64,000 nucleotides of DNA from Carallia brachiata. Its lineage: Eukaryota; Streptophyta; Magnoliopsida; Malpighiales; Rhizophoraceae. The notes beneath the pieces are model-generated. The model saw only the letters and a program-made list of their open reading frames with translations, was not told the DNA's origin and did not search any database. Below, piece by piece: positions 14,370 to 26,394 of the stretch. The stretch lies in contig JADCRB010000004.1 in assembly GCA_021464245.1 (NCBI GenBank), positions 3,281,103-3,345,102 of the forward strand, in the 5' to 3' direction. Positions within the stretch are counted from its first letter, which is position 1. Every line of letters starts with the position of its first letter. Made by a program: the position numbers and the translations under genes.

Positions 14370-15345
14370 CCTTGTTTTTCTTTTTTTTCATTCTCTCATA
14401 TCGCTACCAAATTTCTGTGTGGCTCAGCGGCAGCCTCCCGGCTCAGGTGAACCCTAGGGTTTCTCCGCCCTCTTTCTCGTTCATTTCTTCGGTTTTTTCA
14501 GTTCGGCCACAGTTATTATTAAAGAACTTTTCCTTTTTATGCATCTGCCCCTTCACCTGTAGCTTGCACAAAACGCCCAAACAATACTGAAATTGGGAAC
14601 TGTGCTTATCGTAAGATTTTATTTGCTGTTTTGGTTTCATTTTCTAAGCATATTTGCTTTAGATTTTTTTTTTTTTATGTTATCTAAGACGATTGATCTG
14701 GTTATTCGAAATTCGGGATTAATTTTGATTTGTAATCTAGGGTTTGTGGAATCTTTTGTAGGGTTTAAGGTTTTTGTTTAATTTAGGCCTGTGTGTGTGT
14801 GTGTGTGGACATCTGGTTGTTTATTGCTGTCTGTTACATTTTCTATTCTTTTTTGGTGTTACAAATCGGTACTCGCGTGTGTGTCGAGTGTATGGGTTGG
14901 AGTTGTTTTAGTTTTGGCATGTTTAGTGACAGTTGTTGTTTACTGATCTGCTGTTTAACCCTGAAAGTTGATTACTAGTTTTGTTTTATTTATTTATTTA
15001 TTATTATTATTATTAGTTTAATAAGAGCTGGTTTAGATCTGTTATGAGTTACCACTCGGTGGCTCCTCCTGGTTCTTGGTAAGTGCTTCATTGGAGTTTT
15101 TCTTTTCTTTACTCTGTTAAGTTACTAATAATTGCCTAAGCATGCCAATTGGGCGAAATGTGCTCTTTTTGCGACGCTGGATCCCTTTGTTTGAACATTT
15201 GAAGGCTTTGTCGTTGTTGCATATACATAATTATTGTAATACTTCTAAAATTCTTTTTGTCCATTTTGTTTTTTGCTGATAGGTTCTTTGCATATCAGGT
15301 TTTTGGTTATATAGCTTTACTTTTGATCCGCTGGTAGCGGAAAAT
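14370..15345 (+). promoter_or_regulatory. CYP63 5' leader with three telo-boxes and a short uORF
   Basis: The stretch before the CYP63 start is pyrimidine-rich and probably transcribed. A likely first leader exon ends at GGCTCAG followed by GT near 14446. The telo-box complement TAGGGTTT occurs at 14455, 14738 and 14759. In plants AAACCCTA boxes are enriched near start sites of genes for translation and RNA processing. A 12-codon upstream ORF starts at 15044 and ends on TAA at 15080, and a GTAAGT donor overlaps its end. Transcript structure is inferred, not seen. Confidence 0.5.
14791..14807. repeat. (GT)n microsatellite
   Basis: Short GT run in the CYP63 leader region. Confidence 0.85.
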
Positions 15346-18287
15346 ATGGCAAAGAAGAATAACCCCTTGGTTTTTATGGACGTGTCAGTTGATGGGGACC
15401 CTTTTGAAAGAATGGTCTTTGAGGTACAATCATTTTATCCTGCTCATTGAAAAGGGAAATGCAAACTTAGTCTTCATTTTTCTTGTAACTCATCTATCGA
15501 GCTTATTTAATTATGCAGCTTTTTCCTAGTGTTGCACCCAAGACTGCAGAAAATTTCCGTGCTCTTTGTACTGGTATGACTGTGCTCAATAAGTTCTAAG
15601 ATTTAGTATATATTTTTCAAGGGCTGTATGTCTATTTTAAGGGAATAATTAATCATTATATGCTTTAACTTTTAGGAGAGAAGGGGATCGGTCCTAAAAC
15701 TGGGAAGCCGTTACATTACAAGGGGTCTTTCTTTCATCGCATCATTAAGGGTTCCATGGCTCAGGTTTGTTTGATATCTTACATGTACCTTACTTTTTGC
15801 TCCTTGAATTTTTAAGTTTCTTGCGCAGCTATTATTATTTTTTTTCCCAGTTAAATGTGCTTAGAAGTGGTCTGTCTTTTAGTCAGTTACCCTTGTTTAT
15901 GCTGTAGGACACAGGGCTGATGGTCACGACTGCTTTTCTTGTGATATAGTTTTAAGGTTGTACTTACTGAGTAGTCCATCCTCAAATTTTACTATGCTTT
16001 AGCATGTCTAAGCCCAATCTTGTGCTCATTAGTTTCATCACTGACCAGTGGACTAACAGTTCATGATTATCTTGCAGGGCGGGGACTTTGTTAAACGTGA
16101 TGGTACGTGCTTTTTATTCAATAAGTAATAGTAATTTAATTTGTATTGGGTTCTCTTGTCTCTCCAAATTGTACAGTGTCAATTTTGTTGTGCTACTTGT
16201 TTTTTTTTTTTTTTTTTCCTGGTGATAAGTTGAAGTGATGCAATGTTGTTTTTCTTAATTGTGGAGTAGTTACAAATATCATTGATCCCCATTTCTAGTC
16301 TTGTTTGTTGAAATTTAAAGCATTGTACACATTTAATTGTTGTGTGAAGGGCAAGATTATGGTTTATATTCTTATTTATAGATTGTAAACATTCTATTGT
16401 CATGTGATGGATGAGATCCTGGTTGATTTGGTCAATTTGTATTATATTGGCCAAGGTTTGTCTATCATTAAAATTTTTAGGTACTTTTAAATTCTTGCTG
16501 CTAGTAGTCTGAATTTTTGGCCAGAAGACTGCCTTATTCCAGTTTAACAAGGTAAGTTTCTAGTGGTTATTTACCTTTTCCTTTTTCCATGTCCCAGGGA
16601 CTGGTGGAGAGAGCATATATGGAGGAAACTTTCCAGGTTATTATGCTGAACCACTTCTGTTCTTTTATTAAAAATCACTTGAATATTTTGGACTTGGAGA
16701 AATGCACAGTATACTTGTCGCCACACTGCACTGCTTACTTCTTTGCATTTAATTCTCAGCTTGTTGGTTTTGCAATGTGGAAGCATTAAATTATTATCAC
16801 TATTTTTTTTTTGTCTTAAGCCATGTTTTTTGCACTGATGTGGCTGCTACCATTCATTATGCTGAATTTGCTTCTTTAGGTGCTCTTCTGCCTGTGTTTT
16901 TTAACATTAATACTTTGATTCTGTAAAGTTTGCCCTACTGAAGGGATGGCCTTGTTGTAACGGTAAGGTTACTCCATTGTGACTTGGGGGGCACAGTTTT
17001 GGATTGCGAGGACAGCCTCTCTATAAAACAGGGGTTACCCCATTGTGACTTGGAGGTCACAGGTTTGGATTGCGAAGACAGCCTCTCTATGAAACAGGGG
17101 TAAGGTTGAATACATTTGGTCCTTATTTAGAGCCCACAATGTGGAAACCTCATGCACTAGACACACTTATCTAAATTTGTCCTCTTTTTTCGTGCTCTTT
17201 TCCTAGACAGTAGTGCATTATTTTTCTTTTAGATCACCAAGGATCAAAGGAGAATACAATAAAATATTAAGTATACAGGTGCTGTTCTGGCAGATTTCTT
17301 TATTTTCTGTAAGTCCAGCGTTTATTTTGATTGCCTCTGATACTGTTAGAAGGAGTTTCTTATTTGGCTTTTATGCTGTTTGGAGTATGCTACTCTTATA
17401 TAAATTCTGGCGTGGGTGCACGAGCAAGTCATTTGAAATGTATATTGATTTCCTGTGTTGCTAAGCTATTGAACCTAATAGGCTATGTCCTCAACTTAAT
17501 GTTTTAACAAGTGGTAGCTGTGAATTTCTTTCAGATGAATCCCCAAGGCTTAAGCATGATGAACCTGGACTTCTATCAATGTCAATTGCTGATCGTGACA
17601 CTTTAGGTTCTCAATTTGTGATTACCTTTAAAGCTAATCATCATCTGGACAGGTTTGTTTGAAATTTTTTTGAATTTTATTTTTACTTGAGGCAGCCTGT
17701 TAAGCGCTTGCAATTTATACATCTCAACAGATTTTGTGTAGTTTTTTATTGGTTATAACATTCAATAGTTTATGGACGATGAATCTGATGTTGTAACAGG
17801 AAGTTTGTAGTCTTTGGGAAGCTTGTGCAAGGGGACGAGGTGCTAAAAAGAATTGAAAGTGTAGGTGATGAAGAAGGGAGACCAACAGTAACAGTCAAAA
17901 TTATCAATTGTGGTGAATACACTGAGGGTAATAATCTCGATTGCCTTCATGTTCTGTTGTATTACTTATTCTTGATAGTTTTTGTGATTTGCTTGTGGAT
18001 ATACTAGCATTTATGTACATGCATTGCATGTGAATGTCTGATAATTGTATGAGTGCATTTAAATAAGAATAAAACTAAGTTCATTTTAACAAAATGTAGA
18101 GTGAATTACTATATATGTGAAAATGTGGAATGTTTAGAGTGGAAGAATTGAGGAGGGAGAAAACCAAAAAAGAGAGGAGAATTAAAACTGATGACATCAA
18201 AGTAAAGTTTGAGACTTATCTTAAAAGAATCTGAGGACTAAATGTGTACATGTTTGAAAAATTTTTGGCTAGTGTAAGAGGAGTATG

Positions 18288-18326
<39 letters not shown>

Positions 18327-21300
18327 TAGAAGCTTGCAGTTCTCTGCTTTGCATCAATTTTTATCATGGCCCAGATGTGGAAATGGATTACATAATAAAA
18401 TTGCTTCAAAAAGGTATTTCCGTCTTCAAATTCTTTGCATTGACATGAGTTTCAATTTTTTTCTTAAATTTCTAGTAATTGATGTCGGCAATGAGATAGT
18501 TAATTGGTCTTAAAACTTATAAGGACAGCTTAGTCAAGGAATCACCTCAACACATGTAGAAAATGTAGGGATAATATGTCGAATTGAAATGTAACTAACA
18601 GGAACATTTTAAAATAACAAGAGGAGCTTAATAATCTACTTTTTAAGTAGAAGGGATATTGGGAACTACAAATTCGAAGTTTTCCCTCTGGGTAACTTTT
18701 ATAAGTTTTATAATTTTAGTTATACAATAGTTATCCTTGTTGAGGACTGGCTTCCTTCTCTTTGTCACTCTTTTCTATATTTGGACAATTAAGTGGTTAG
18801 AATTTGTTTTAAATATTCCCTTTTTTTTGGTTTCTTGTCAGACAAAAAGAGAGCAAGTAAATCGAAAATGGGAAAAGATGCTGCTTCTGATGCTAACAAT
18901 CATGAAGCACGGAAGAAGGGAAAACACAAGAAGTCTTCAAGAGACAAAAGGAAGAGAAGAAAATATTATCAATCAGAGACAGAGACTTCATCTGATTCTG
19001 AGATTGAATCGTCTGAATCTGATAGTGATTCTGACTCTGATGTTTCCTCGTCTGACATTAGTTCTTCAAGTGATGACAGGCGACGGAAGAGGAAGAGATC
19101 ATCCAAAAAAGACAAATATAAACGTGGCAAAAGAAGAGATAGAAGGCGTGAGAAGAAGCGAAAGAGACGTGATAAAAGATCCAAACGTAAATCAAGGAGG
19201 TTTGTTGGAGTTGTTCTGATTTTCAGTTTATATGGTTTTTCCTTCATTCATTTTCAGATTTTCAATTCTTATTGTTTCTTTTATTAGAAATAGAATTGGT
19301 ACAACAATAATTCCAAAAATCATGGACTGGAAGCAAAAGAGGGAAAATATCATTTATCTTTGATGAACTCGGTCTGTTAAGCAGGAAAAGAAGCATGAAA
19401 AAGAAATAGCTTGTTATCTGATTTTAATTGCGCTTGTATGATGTTATGATAAATGATTATAGAAAGTGTTGTGCTTTGATGATTAAACATGTTCTTTTTC
19501 TCTATCATGATCTTGTGGCCAGTAAGTTTGTTTTTGCACATTGTCTCTGACTTTTGGCACCGTATTTTAATGTTAGTTTACATGGATCTGCTGTATAGTA
19601 CTTTTGTGGCAGATGCTCCAAAAAGGAGAACAATGACTAATAGAATGATTTGCAGCTTGCTTTGAACTTTCCAGAGTTCTATAAGCCCTGTCTTTCATTT
19701 TAGAACCATTTAAATTTTCCTGTTTTGCCCGTTGACTTTCAGTCTAGTTATGTGCCTCATGCCGAATTTGTTCTAAATGTTTTAGGGTATCAGAGAGTCT
19801 GACTGATACTGAAAGTGGGAGCACAAGTGAAAGCAGCTCCGATGATGATGGTCAAGCAAGAGACCGAAAGCGCAAAGACCCTTCACAGAAAACTGGTATC
19901 ACCTGTGCACACTTCTTGGAAGGTGTCAAGTGTTTTTACATCTTCTGTTTTATTCAACTGCCAATGCTGTGCAGTCATCCATTAATTTTATTTAAAAATC
20001 TCACAGTAATAGGGCTATTGTCTTTTTTTTTTTTTTTTAATACGTGCTTCTATTGTTTCAAGACAACCTATTCTAAAAGAAAGGAACTGAACGGTTCATA
20101 TCTGATGTGTCCTTTAAATCACTGTTACTTTGTGGTTCTTGTTTTTTCAGTTAACTTACATCTAAGCACTTATATCTGTAGGTTCTTCCCACTTACTCTC
20201 TTTGGGTGTGAGGAAGAAGAGGCTGTTCTCCTGTGTGAATGATGCTAATTTTTTTTGTTTTTTATGCACCAAATTCATTGATCTTTTGATTTGCTTATCC
20301 GGAGGATTTATGATTACTAGCTGTGAGTTGATTTTCAGAATCATTTATCAATTACTCAACAGATTTAATAGGTTTAATGATATATAGAACCCTAGACTGC
20401 TATCTTTCTCTTGGGGTAGAATTGTTCCCCAGATGCTGTAACAGCATGTATTTTGTACTATTGCTGTGTGTGTTCTTTTGTAGGTGGGGATCAATCTCCT
20501 ATAATTTTGGAGGAAGAAGCTGCTTTGATGCTCCCGAAAAGGAGGGAAGAACAAGATATTCTTGTCAACGAAGATGGACAATCGCCCAAGGAAAATGGAA
20601 GGCGGTCTGGAAATGGCATTCATGCAGATGCGAAATCTGATAGGAGTGAAGATAGACAGCCTGATGTTGTGGATGATCACCCTGGCAAATCTAGGTCTAC
20701 TTTCCATTCTTCTCACAACTCAGTTATTCTTTATGCTTACGGATTCTTCCAGATCCGTTATGTTATTAAAAGCTAATGAGCAGGAGCCGAAGCATGAGTC
20801 CAAAGAGGTCCATGAGTAAGAGTATGAGTATTAGTCCCCGGAGGAGTCTAAGCAAGAGCCAAAGTGTTAGTCCAAAGGGGCACATCAGCAGGAGTCGCAG
20901 TGCCAGTAGAAGCCCTCCTCATCTCTCACAGAGAAGTATTAGTCGAAGTCCTGCTAGAAGTGTTAGCAGCAGAAGCCCTGCTAGAAGTGTCAGCAGAAGT
21001 CCAGTGAGGGGCAGAAAGTCTAGAAGCATAAGCACGAGTCCTGTGAGACCACGCTCTCGAAGAAGCATAAGCCGCAGCCCTTCAAGATCTCCACCTCGAA
21101 GAGGCATGAGCAGGAGTCCGCATAAAACATCACATCCTAGATCAGTAAGCCGAAGTCCTGTTAGATCTTCTCGGAGAAGCATTAGTAGAAGCTCTGGTAA
21201 GGCTCCTTCAAGGAGAAGCACTAGCAAAGCCCAATTAGGCCGCCAAGCAGGAACAACGGCCGCAGTTACTCTAGAAGCCCTAGTATACGTCGGGCAAGAT

Positions 21301-22114
21301 CTCGTTCTTATGATCGAAGAAGTTTATCTAGAAGTGTTTCACCAGATGGGTCTCCCAAGCGCATCAGAAGAGGGCGAGGTTTCAGCCAACGATATTCTTT
21401 CGCTCGCCGATACAGAACACCCTCTCCTGATCGTTCTCCTGTTAGATCATATCGTTATGGTGGCAGAAGTGATAGGTATTAGTTTTTTGTCTAATTTTTT
21501 TGAATTTTAAATCTGATTTGTTCAGACCATTCTGACAGTTTTATGATGAATTTTCTTTCAATCATATTACATTCATTTGCATTTGTTTCTTCAGATATTC
21601 CTCCTACAGAAGGTATTCACCTAGGCGGTTTAGAAGCCCTCCAAGAGGAAGAACCCCTCCAAGGTTTGTCCCTCTGCTTTTGTTTGCCTGTTCTAAATTT
21701 GCTAATCGTGCAGTTGGATTCGAAATGCCATTTATGCACATAACTGGAGGGCTTTTTTTTGTTCCCTTATTTTGAAGTTCTGATGGTGATTTGTGATGAT
21801 ATCATGCAGATACAGAAGCAGGAGAAGCAGAACGAGAAGCCCATCTGTATCACGCAGCCCCCCTCGCTACCGTGGCGTCGCCGCAGCCCAATTCCCAGCC
21901 GTTCCCCTGTTGACTTGTCAAAGTCTCGTGGTTCTCCTCAGGTTGAGAGGCGAGGTCACAGTCTAGCAGCCAAAGCCCATCACGTTCATCATTGGATTCT
22001 CAGTCCCCCAAGCGAGTGAGCAAAGGCAGATCAAGGTCATCATCAGGAAGCCCTGGTGGAAAGAAGGGCCTAGTGTCTTATGAAGATGGTTCTCCTGATT
22101 CAGTTCAAAGGTGA
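15346..22114 (+). CDS. CYP63: Multidomain cyclophilin with RS tail, CYP63/CYP95-like; three 1-base frame breaks in the tail
   Basis: Thirteen exons: 15346-15423, 15519-15573, 15676-15764, 16078-16102, 16598-16636, 17535-17652, 17800-17927, 18842-19199, 19786-19895, 20484-20694, 20784-21475, 21595-21663, 21810-22114. The product is about 759 residues if the breaks are repaired. Residues 1-177 form a cyclophilin peptidyl-prolyl isomerase domain ([20 protein letters not shown]). Next come Lys/Arg-rich and Ser/Asp-rich segments, then a long arginine/serine domain of SRSP repeats, as in plant CYP63 and CYP95, nuclear-speckle proteins that contact SR splicing factors. Some canonical active-site residues are replaced (see findings). 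Each tail break looks like one missing base: in a C run at 21230-21232, near 21874, and near 21960. The exon 11 phase only works with the missing base, and the RS register resumes after every break. Exon 11 has adjacent GAG/CAG acceptors. Intron 5 holds a SINE. Confidence 0.92.
16942..17170 (+). mobile_element. Au-like SINE with internal tandem duplication, in CYP63 intron 5
   Basis: The sequence follows the plant Au SINE plan: a GGCCTTGTTGTAACGGTAA A-box region, TTACTCCATTGTGAC, a B-box-like GGTTTGGATTGC, then ACAGCCTCTCTA and CAGGGGTAAGGTTG. A diverged 3' part ends near GCACTAGACACA. A block of about 66 bases (16968-17033) is repeated directly at 17034-17100 with few differences. Au family features are recalled from general knowledge, not a search. 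Orientation is the same as the gene. Confidence 0.75.
18289..18324. repeat. (CA)18 microsatellite in CYP63 intron 7
   Basis: Perfect CA dinucleotide run of 36 bases inside the intron; a likely polymorphic marker. Confidence 0.95.
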
Positions 22115-23660
22115 AAACCTGCGGCAATGATTGGATGGTCAAAGCTCGATTGTATCTGCCAATGAGCTTTGTTTAACTTGGGTTTTCTTTTTTTCACATG
22201 AAGTAGGGGTTTGTGGTTTCCTCCACCTGGAGCATAACTTGTTTGAGTCAGTTCCACCAGAGACTATATTAGCTGTTACTGCTTCTTTGACTATTGTTTG
22301 ATCTTTGGTGTACTTTTGGGATATATTTTATCCATACTGAGATTTTATGTGGATTGTATGAGGAGTATAGTGTTCTAGTATTTTGTTGGTAACAATGTTT
22401 GGCCCGTTTCTCGGATTCAAATCTGCGCCTAATTTGAGGCGGGCTGATTTGGAATTAGGTTGCCTTAAAGAAGTTGGGACTTAATGTTGTCCTTTCTTTC
22501 TGGAGTGAAAATGTCTGAGAATTGCAGGTACTATTTTGCTGACAGGTAGTCTTGGTCGATTTTCCGACCCACTTATTCTACTGTCAGTTGCAATCATAAC
22601 AAAAACCAGCTGCCTGGGTCCTAATTGAAGGTCAATTTAGATTCCTACTGGAATGCCTTTTCCAATGTACTTTCTTTGTTTGGATGTGGTCATGCTTTTC
22701 TGCGTGCCGTTGGTTGATAGGTAAAATGAATCCAAATTCCTATCACTGTGGCTTGTTATAACTTAGAAGTAACCCTGTTAAGGCTTGGGTGTTTTGGTCG
22801 ATTGAAATCCAAATGCTTAAACTTCGAAGCTTCTAGACAATGCCATTAACTCGCGGTCGCCTGCGTTTTCATGCCGAACAAGATCAAGATATTGTTGAAT
22901 TCAGTACATGACCAAATGTAAGTTAAACAAGTATTGGCACGTATTGTTATTGTGCAGGATGAAGGCTTGAGTTGCTCATCTCGCATCTAATCGTGGTATA
23001 ATTATCTCAGCCAACGTACTGAGTTGCTGTCATCCCATGGTTGTCACTTGTTAACAGTTTATTTTCGTCCTTTTTGTTCTGTCGAGCCAGTCTTGTACTG
23101 ATGCCAATAAACTGAGTGAAAGGTTGAAAATCTACTGCTGGTCAGGAGAAATTGACGGCAAGGGAAGAATTGCACTCTGTTACTGATATTACTGAAAACA
23201 AAGGTCGGAGCTCCCCTGCCCATTGCAGGAGAAGGAAGACAAAAGATTTTGTACTATGGAGACCTTGTCGTCATAAATTTTGGAGACGATGACAATGGGC
23301 ATAATTACTTTAGGCCAATCTCCATGCATTCAAGCTCTCAGCTTCTGGTCGAGAAGTTGGTTGGACTTGTGAGAATAATAGCTGGTACTTTACAATATTG
23401 ACTTCTTTTCGGTCGCTATTGCAGTCCAAACAAAAGTAGGCCTGCATTGGTGACCGAAAGACTGACTTGTTATCTTTCGGCTTTTGGGAATATCGAAATG
23501 AAAAAGGGTCCAAAAGCTGATAAAAATAGTGCACCAACAGGCCAAGAAATGAAGGACTTACCAATGCTATAAAACAATTGAAAAATTTTTATATCCATGG
23601 GTGAGCTCTGCCTTAACGAAAATTACTGACTCTTGGCAATTTGTGAGACTAACAAAAACT
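22115..23660. other. CYP63 3' UTR, spacer and ARM-gene leader
   Basis: 22115 to about 22400 reads as CYP63 3' UTR, being T-rich and of mixed composition after the stop. From 22400 to 23550 I see no gene; a minus-strand open frame at 23310-23564 has no recognisable features. 23551-23660 is open in the ARM frame but lacks an ATG and is probably leader. Confidence 0.5.
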
Positions 23661-24599
23661 ATGTCAACAGTTCGGATTCGTGAAGCCATAGCAGAATGTT
23701 TCGCTGACCTTCAGTCAGAATCCATTGATCTCCAGCAGAAGGCTCTGCAGACCCTACTTTCTGTCACCAGCGTCAGTCCCCAGAACAGGAACCTGCTTGC
23801 ACAAAGGGATGGGGCCATCCCCACCATTCTCATCCTCACAAGAAAAACTTCCTCCTCCAGTATCCAGAATTTTTCGCTGTCCATCCTCTTCAACCTCTCC
23901 TTAAATCCTAATCTAAGGCAGAATCTCGCGCAGATGGAAACAATCTATCACCTCAATTCCATAATTGCCTCCCCTCTATCCTCGGAGTCCAGCAGGTTAG
24001 CTTCCTCTTTGGTGTGCAGCCTGGCAATGCTAGACAAGAATAAGGCAAAATTTGGGGTAGCAGGCACCGTCCAGGTGCTGGTCAATGCCATTTCAGGCGG
24101 CTCAGGAACTCGTGGCCCTGCTGTCCATCACATCCTGAGCTCCTTGGCAGAGCTTGTGCAGTTTCATGGAAATTGCACATTAGCTGTCCACGCAGGAGCC
24201 GTCCAGGTGCTTCTGGGAGTAGTCAAAAGCACTCAAGGCGAGGAGTTTGCTGGTCAATCACTCACTATTTTGAGTCTCCTTGCCAGGTTCAATGAAGGGT
24301 TGACTGCCTTGATGAAAACGGAGGATATCGTGAGCTCCATGGTCGATGTGTTGAAAGGGACAAGCGTGTTGAGCAAAGAAGGTGCGGCTGACATTCTGGT
24401 TCGCCTGTTCGATGCAAGCGAGGGCTGCGTGAGGGATGCTTTGAGGCTGCCTGAGTTCTCCATCGTGCTAGCTGATGTTTCTGTGAGAGGGTCATTGCGG
24501 GCTCGAGAGAAAGCAACCCAGCTAATGAAAAAATTGACGGAAGCTAGCTACTACTCCTCCTACATTCTTGATGAGCATTCCATGTTTCAGAATTGGTAG
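23661..24599 (+). CDS. Intronless armadillo-repeat protein, related to the ARM part of plant U-box proteins
   Basis: The 312-residue product is almost all alpha-helical armadillo repeats. Repeated cores include 'GAIPTILILTRKTSSSSIQNFSL', 'NFSLSILFNLSLNP', 'GTVQVLVNAISGG' and 'GAVQVLLGVVKS'-like segments, about 42 residues apart. This pattern is typical of plant PUB-type ARM domains, which bind protein partners. No U-box is encoded in the open frame, so it is not by itself an E3 ligase. The start is the first in-frame ATG (23661); the open frame extends 5' to a stop at 23550 but has only GTG codons before it, and a 5' exon carrying another domain cannot be excluded. The gene is clean, with no frame breaks, and codons are GC-richer than the flanks. 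It lies tandem to CYP63 with about 1.5 kb between. The partner and pathway are unknown. Confidence 0.85.
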   Translation: MSTVRIREAIAECFADLQSESIDLQQKALQTLLSVTSVSPQNRNLLAQRDGAIPTILILTRKTSSSSIQNFSLSILFNLSLNPNLRQNLAQMETIYHLNSIIASPLSSESSRLASSLVCSLAMLDKNKAKFGVAGTVQVLVNAISGGSGTRGPAVHHILSSLAELVQFHGNCTLAVHAGAVQVLLGVVKSTQGEEFAGQSLTILSLLARFNEGLTALMKTEDIVSSMVDVLKGTSVLSKEGAADILVRLFDASEGCVRDALRLPEFSIVLADVSVRGSLRAREKATQLMKKLTEASYYSSYILDEHSMFQNW

Positions 24600-26394
24600 T
24601 GGCTACATCATCTTATCGGTTATCTCTTGTTTTTGTGATTGTGATGGTGATACCTTTAATTTCGAACCTATTTTAGTATTGTGTTTTGTAATTCTTTTGC
24701 CAATGCCATGTTAGCGGCAGTGTGATTGCATTCAAGTATTCAGGTCATTTTTTGCCAATAGTAAGGCTCAAGTTTTTTGATCCATCATGCATCAGTGAAT
24801 TATCACAACTAGAACCAAATCCTAGGACCGATTTGCCTTGGTAATGTGATATCTTCCATAACTAAACAATGTCAATGTATCAATTGTAGTGTTACAGGGG
24901 TGTTGAAAAAAAAAAAAACTGAAAATTTCAGTTAACCGGCAAAACAAAATCAAACTGAATTGATTTTTTTGGTTAATTGAACAGATTTTTTTGTTTTATC
25001 TTTAATAGTCACTATATTATATAATGATGTTTATAAATTTCTTTGAAAAACTATACCAATTTATTTTTTACCATTTAAATTACAATTTAGAATTTTTTTT
25101 CATTGAATTCAATTAATCAAAACAAATTGTAACTTTCATTAAATTGAATTTCAGTTAATTGAATTTTTAGTTCATAAACGGAAAATTTTGATTGAGAATA
25201 GTTATAATAATTCAGTTCTGAAAGATGAAGGAGCGCCCCTAGTTCTAGTGTAGGCTGGGGACTACGACAAGATTATCAGCCAAGGCAGAGATTGATATCA
25301 ATTTTGACCGTGTGGATTTCAATTGAATTGCTACTTCTGAGCAGCTCCAGAAATAAACTTCTTAGAGGCATTCAGATGAGCAATGTTAACGGCATCAATC
25401 ACTTTTTTTTTATCAAAAAATATATACTTTTATACTAAATAATTTGCCATGCAAAATGTCACGAGATTCTATCGTCTACGTGAATCAGTTTGCCAAACTT
25501 TGTAGATAGAATCTTAATTTGAGATTAAACATGTCACAACATTTAGTATGAGTCTTTAACTATTTTTGGAATCAGCTATTGTTTGTATAAGTTTTCAGTA
25601 AACAGCAGCCTTTTAAAAAATTTATCAAACACACTTTCTTATCTTTTAGAACTAAAATGCAAATTAACCCCCTTAACAGTTAAACCAAATACTCTTGCTG
25701 AGCAAGAAAAGTCTCAATATCTCTAAAATTATTAATCTATCCCATACAAATTTTAGTACCTCGAGGGTGCAAGCAAAAGACTTCGATAGTATAGTTCAAA
25801 AAGCGTCTCCTTCGTGCTCATTATTTTTCTTGACCCCTCAGTCTAGTTTAAGCATCTTTTTACTGTCAAAATCGGAATCAGAATCTGACTGTCAGATGCC
25901 GGAAAATGCTGTTTTATTCAAATCATTCAATCATAGAAAAGTTATTTCATTTCAACCCGCAGAAGAATCTATAAACATTGGGTTAAAACTCAAAATATTT
26001 TATTATTCTTTGTAGACAAGGACAGCCTTCAATACTTCCAACCTATAAGATCAAAATCCAATACTCTAAATATAGTAATTCACTTTGCAAGGAAACAACT
26101 AAAAGTTGAACATTAAAAAAAATAATAAGAGAGAGGCTCCGGATGCTGATACTTTAGCAACATCATTCCTGATCATATCCAAGTTCGAATACTCAGTTTA
26201 TGCTTTATAATAGTCCCTGCTCGAATCTTAGCTGAATTTGTATTGATGGACCCAAGTATTCCAGTACAAATCTGAAGCATACCAAGAATGCGGTAATGAT
26301 TAGTATGTAAACCAGCACAGAAAACGGTGTTATGCAAAGTATATAGCAAAAGAAGACTAAAGATCACCTCAAGCTGCAAGAGTGCTGATTGTTA
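24600..26394. other. Convergent intergenic region between ARM gene and TSO1-like gene
   Basis: This is the shared 3' flank of two convergent genes. 24600 to about 24900 is probably ARM 3' UTR and about 26000-26394 is TSO1-like 3' UTR. 24900-25600 is AT-rich with repeated 'TTAATTGAA'-like words, probably an old repeat. No gene is supported. Confidence 0.5.

Noticed and set aside
18969..19247. Minus-strand 92-residue frame in CYP63 exon 8
   Set aside because: Shadow of the Ser/Asp and Lys/Arg-rich coding strand.
20919..21227. Minus-strand Leu-rich 102-residue frame
   Set aside because: Shadow of the CYP63 RS repeats.
23601..23660. Longer ARM protein starting at a GTG
   Set aside because: Plant genes rarely start at GTG; the first in-frame ATG is 23661 and no upstream family sequence is visible.
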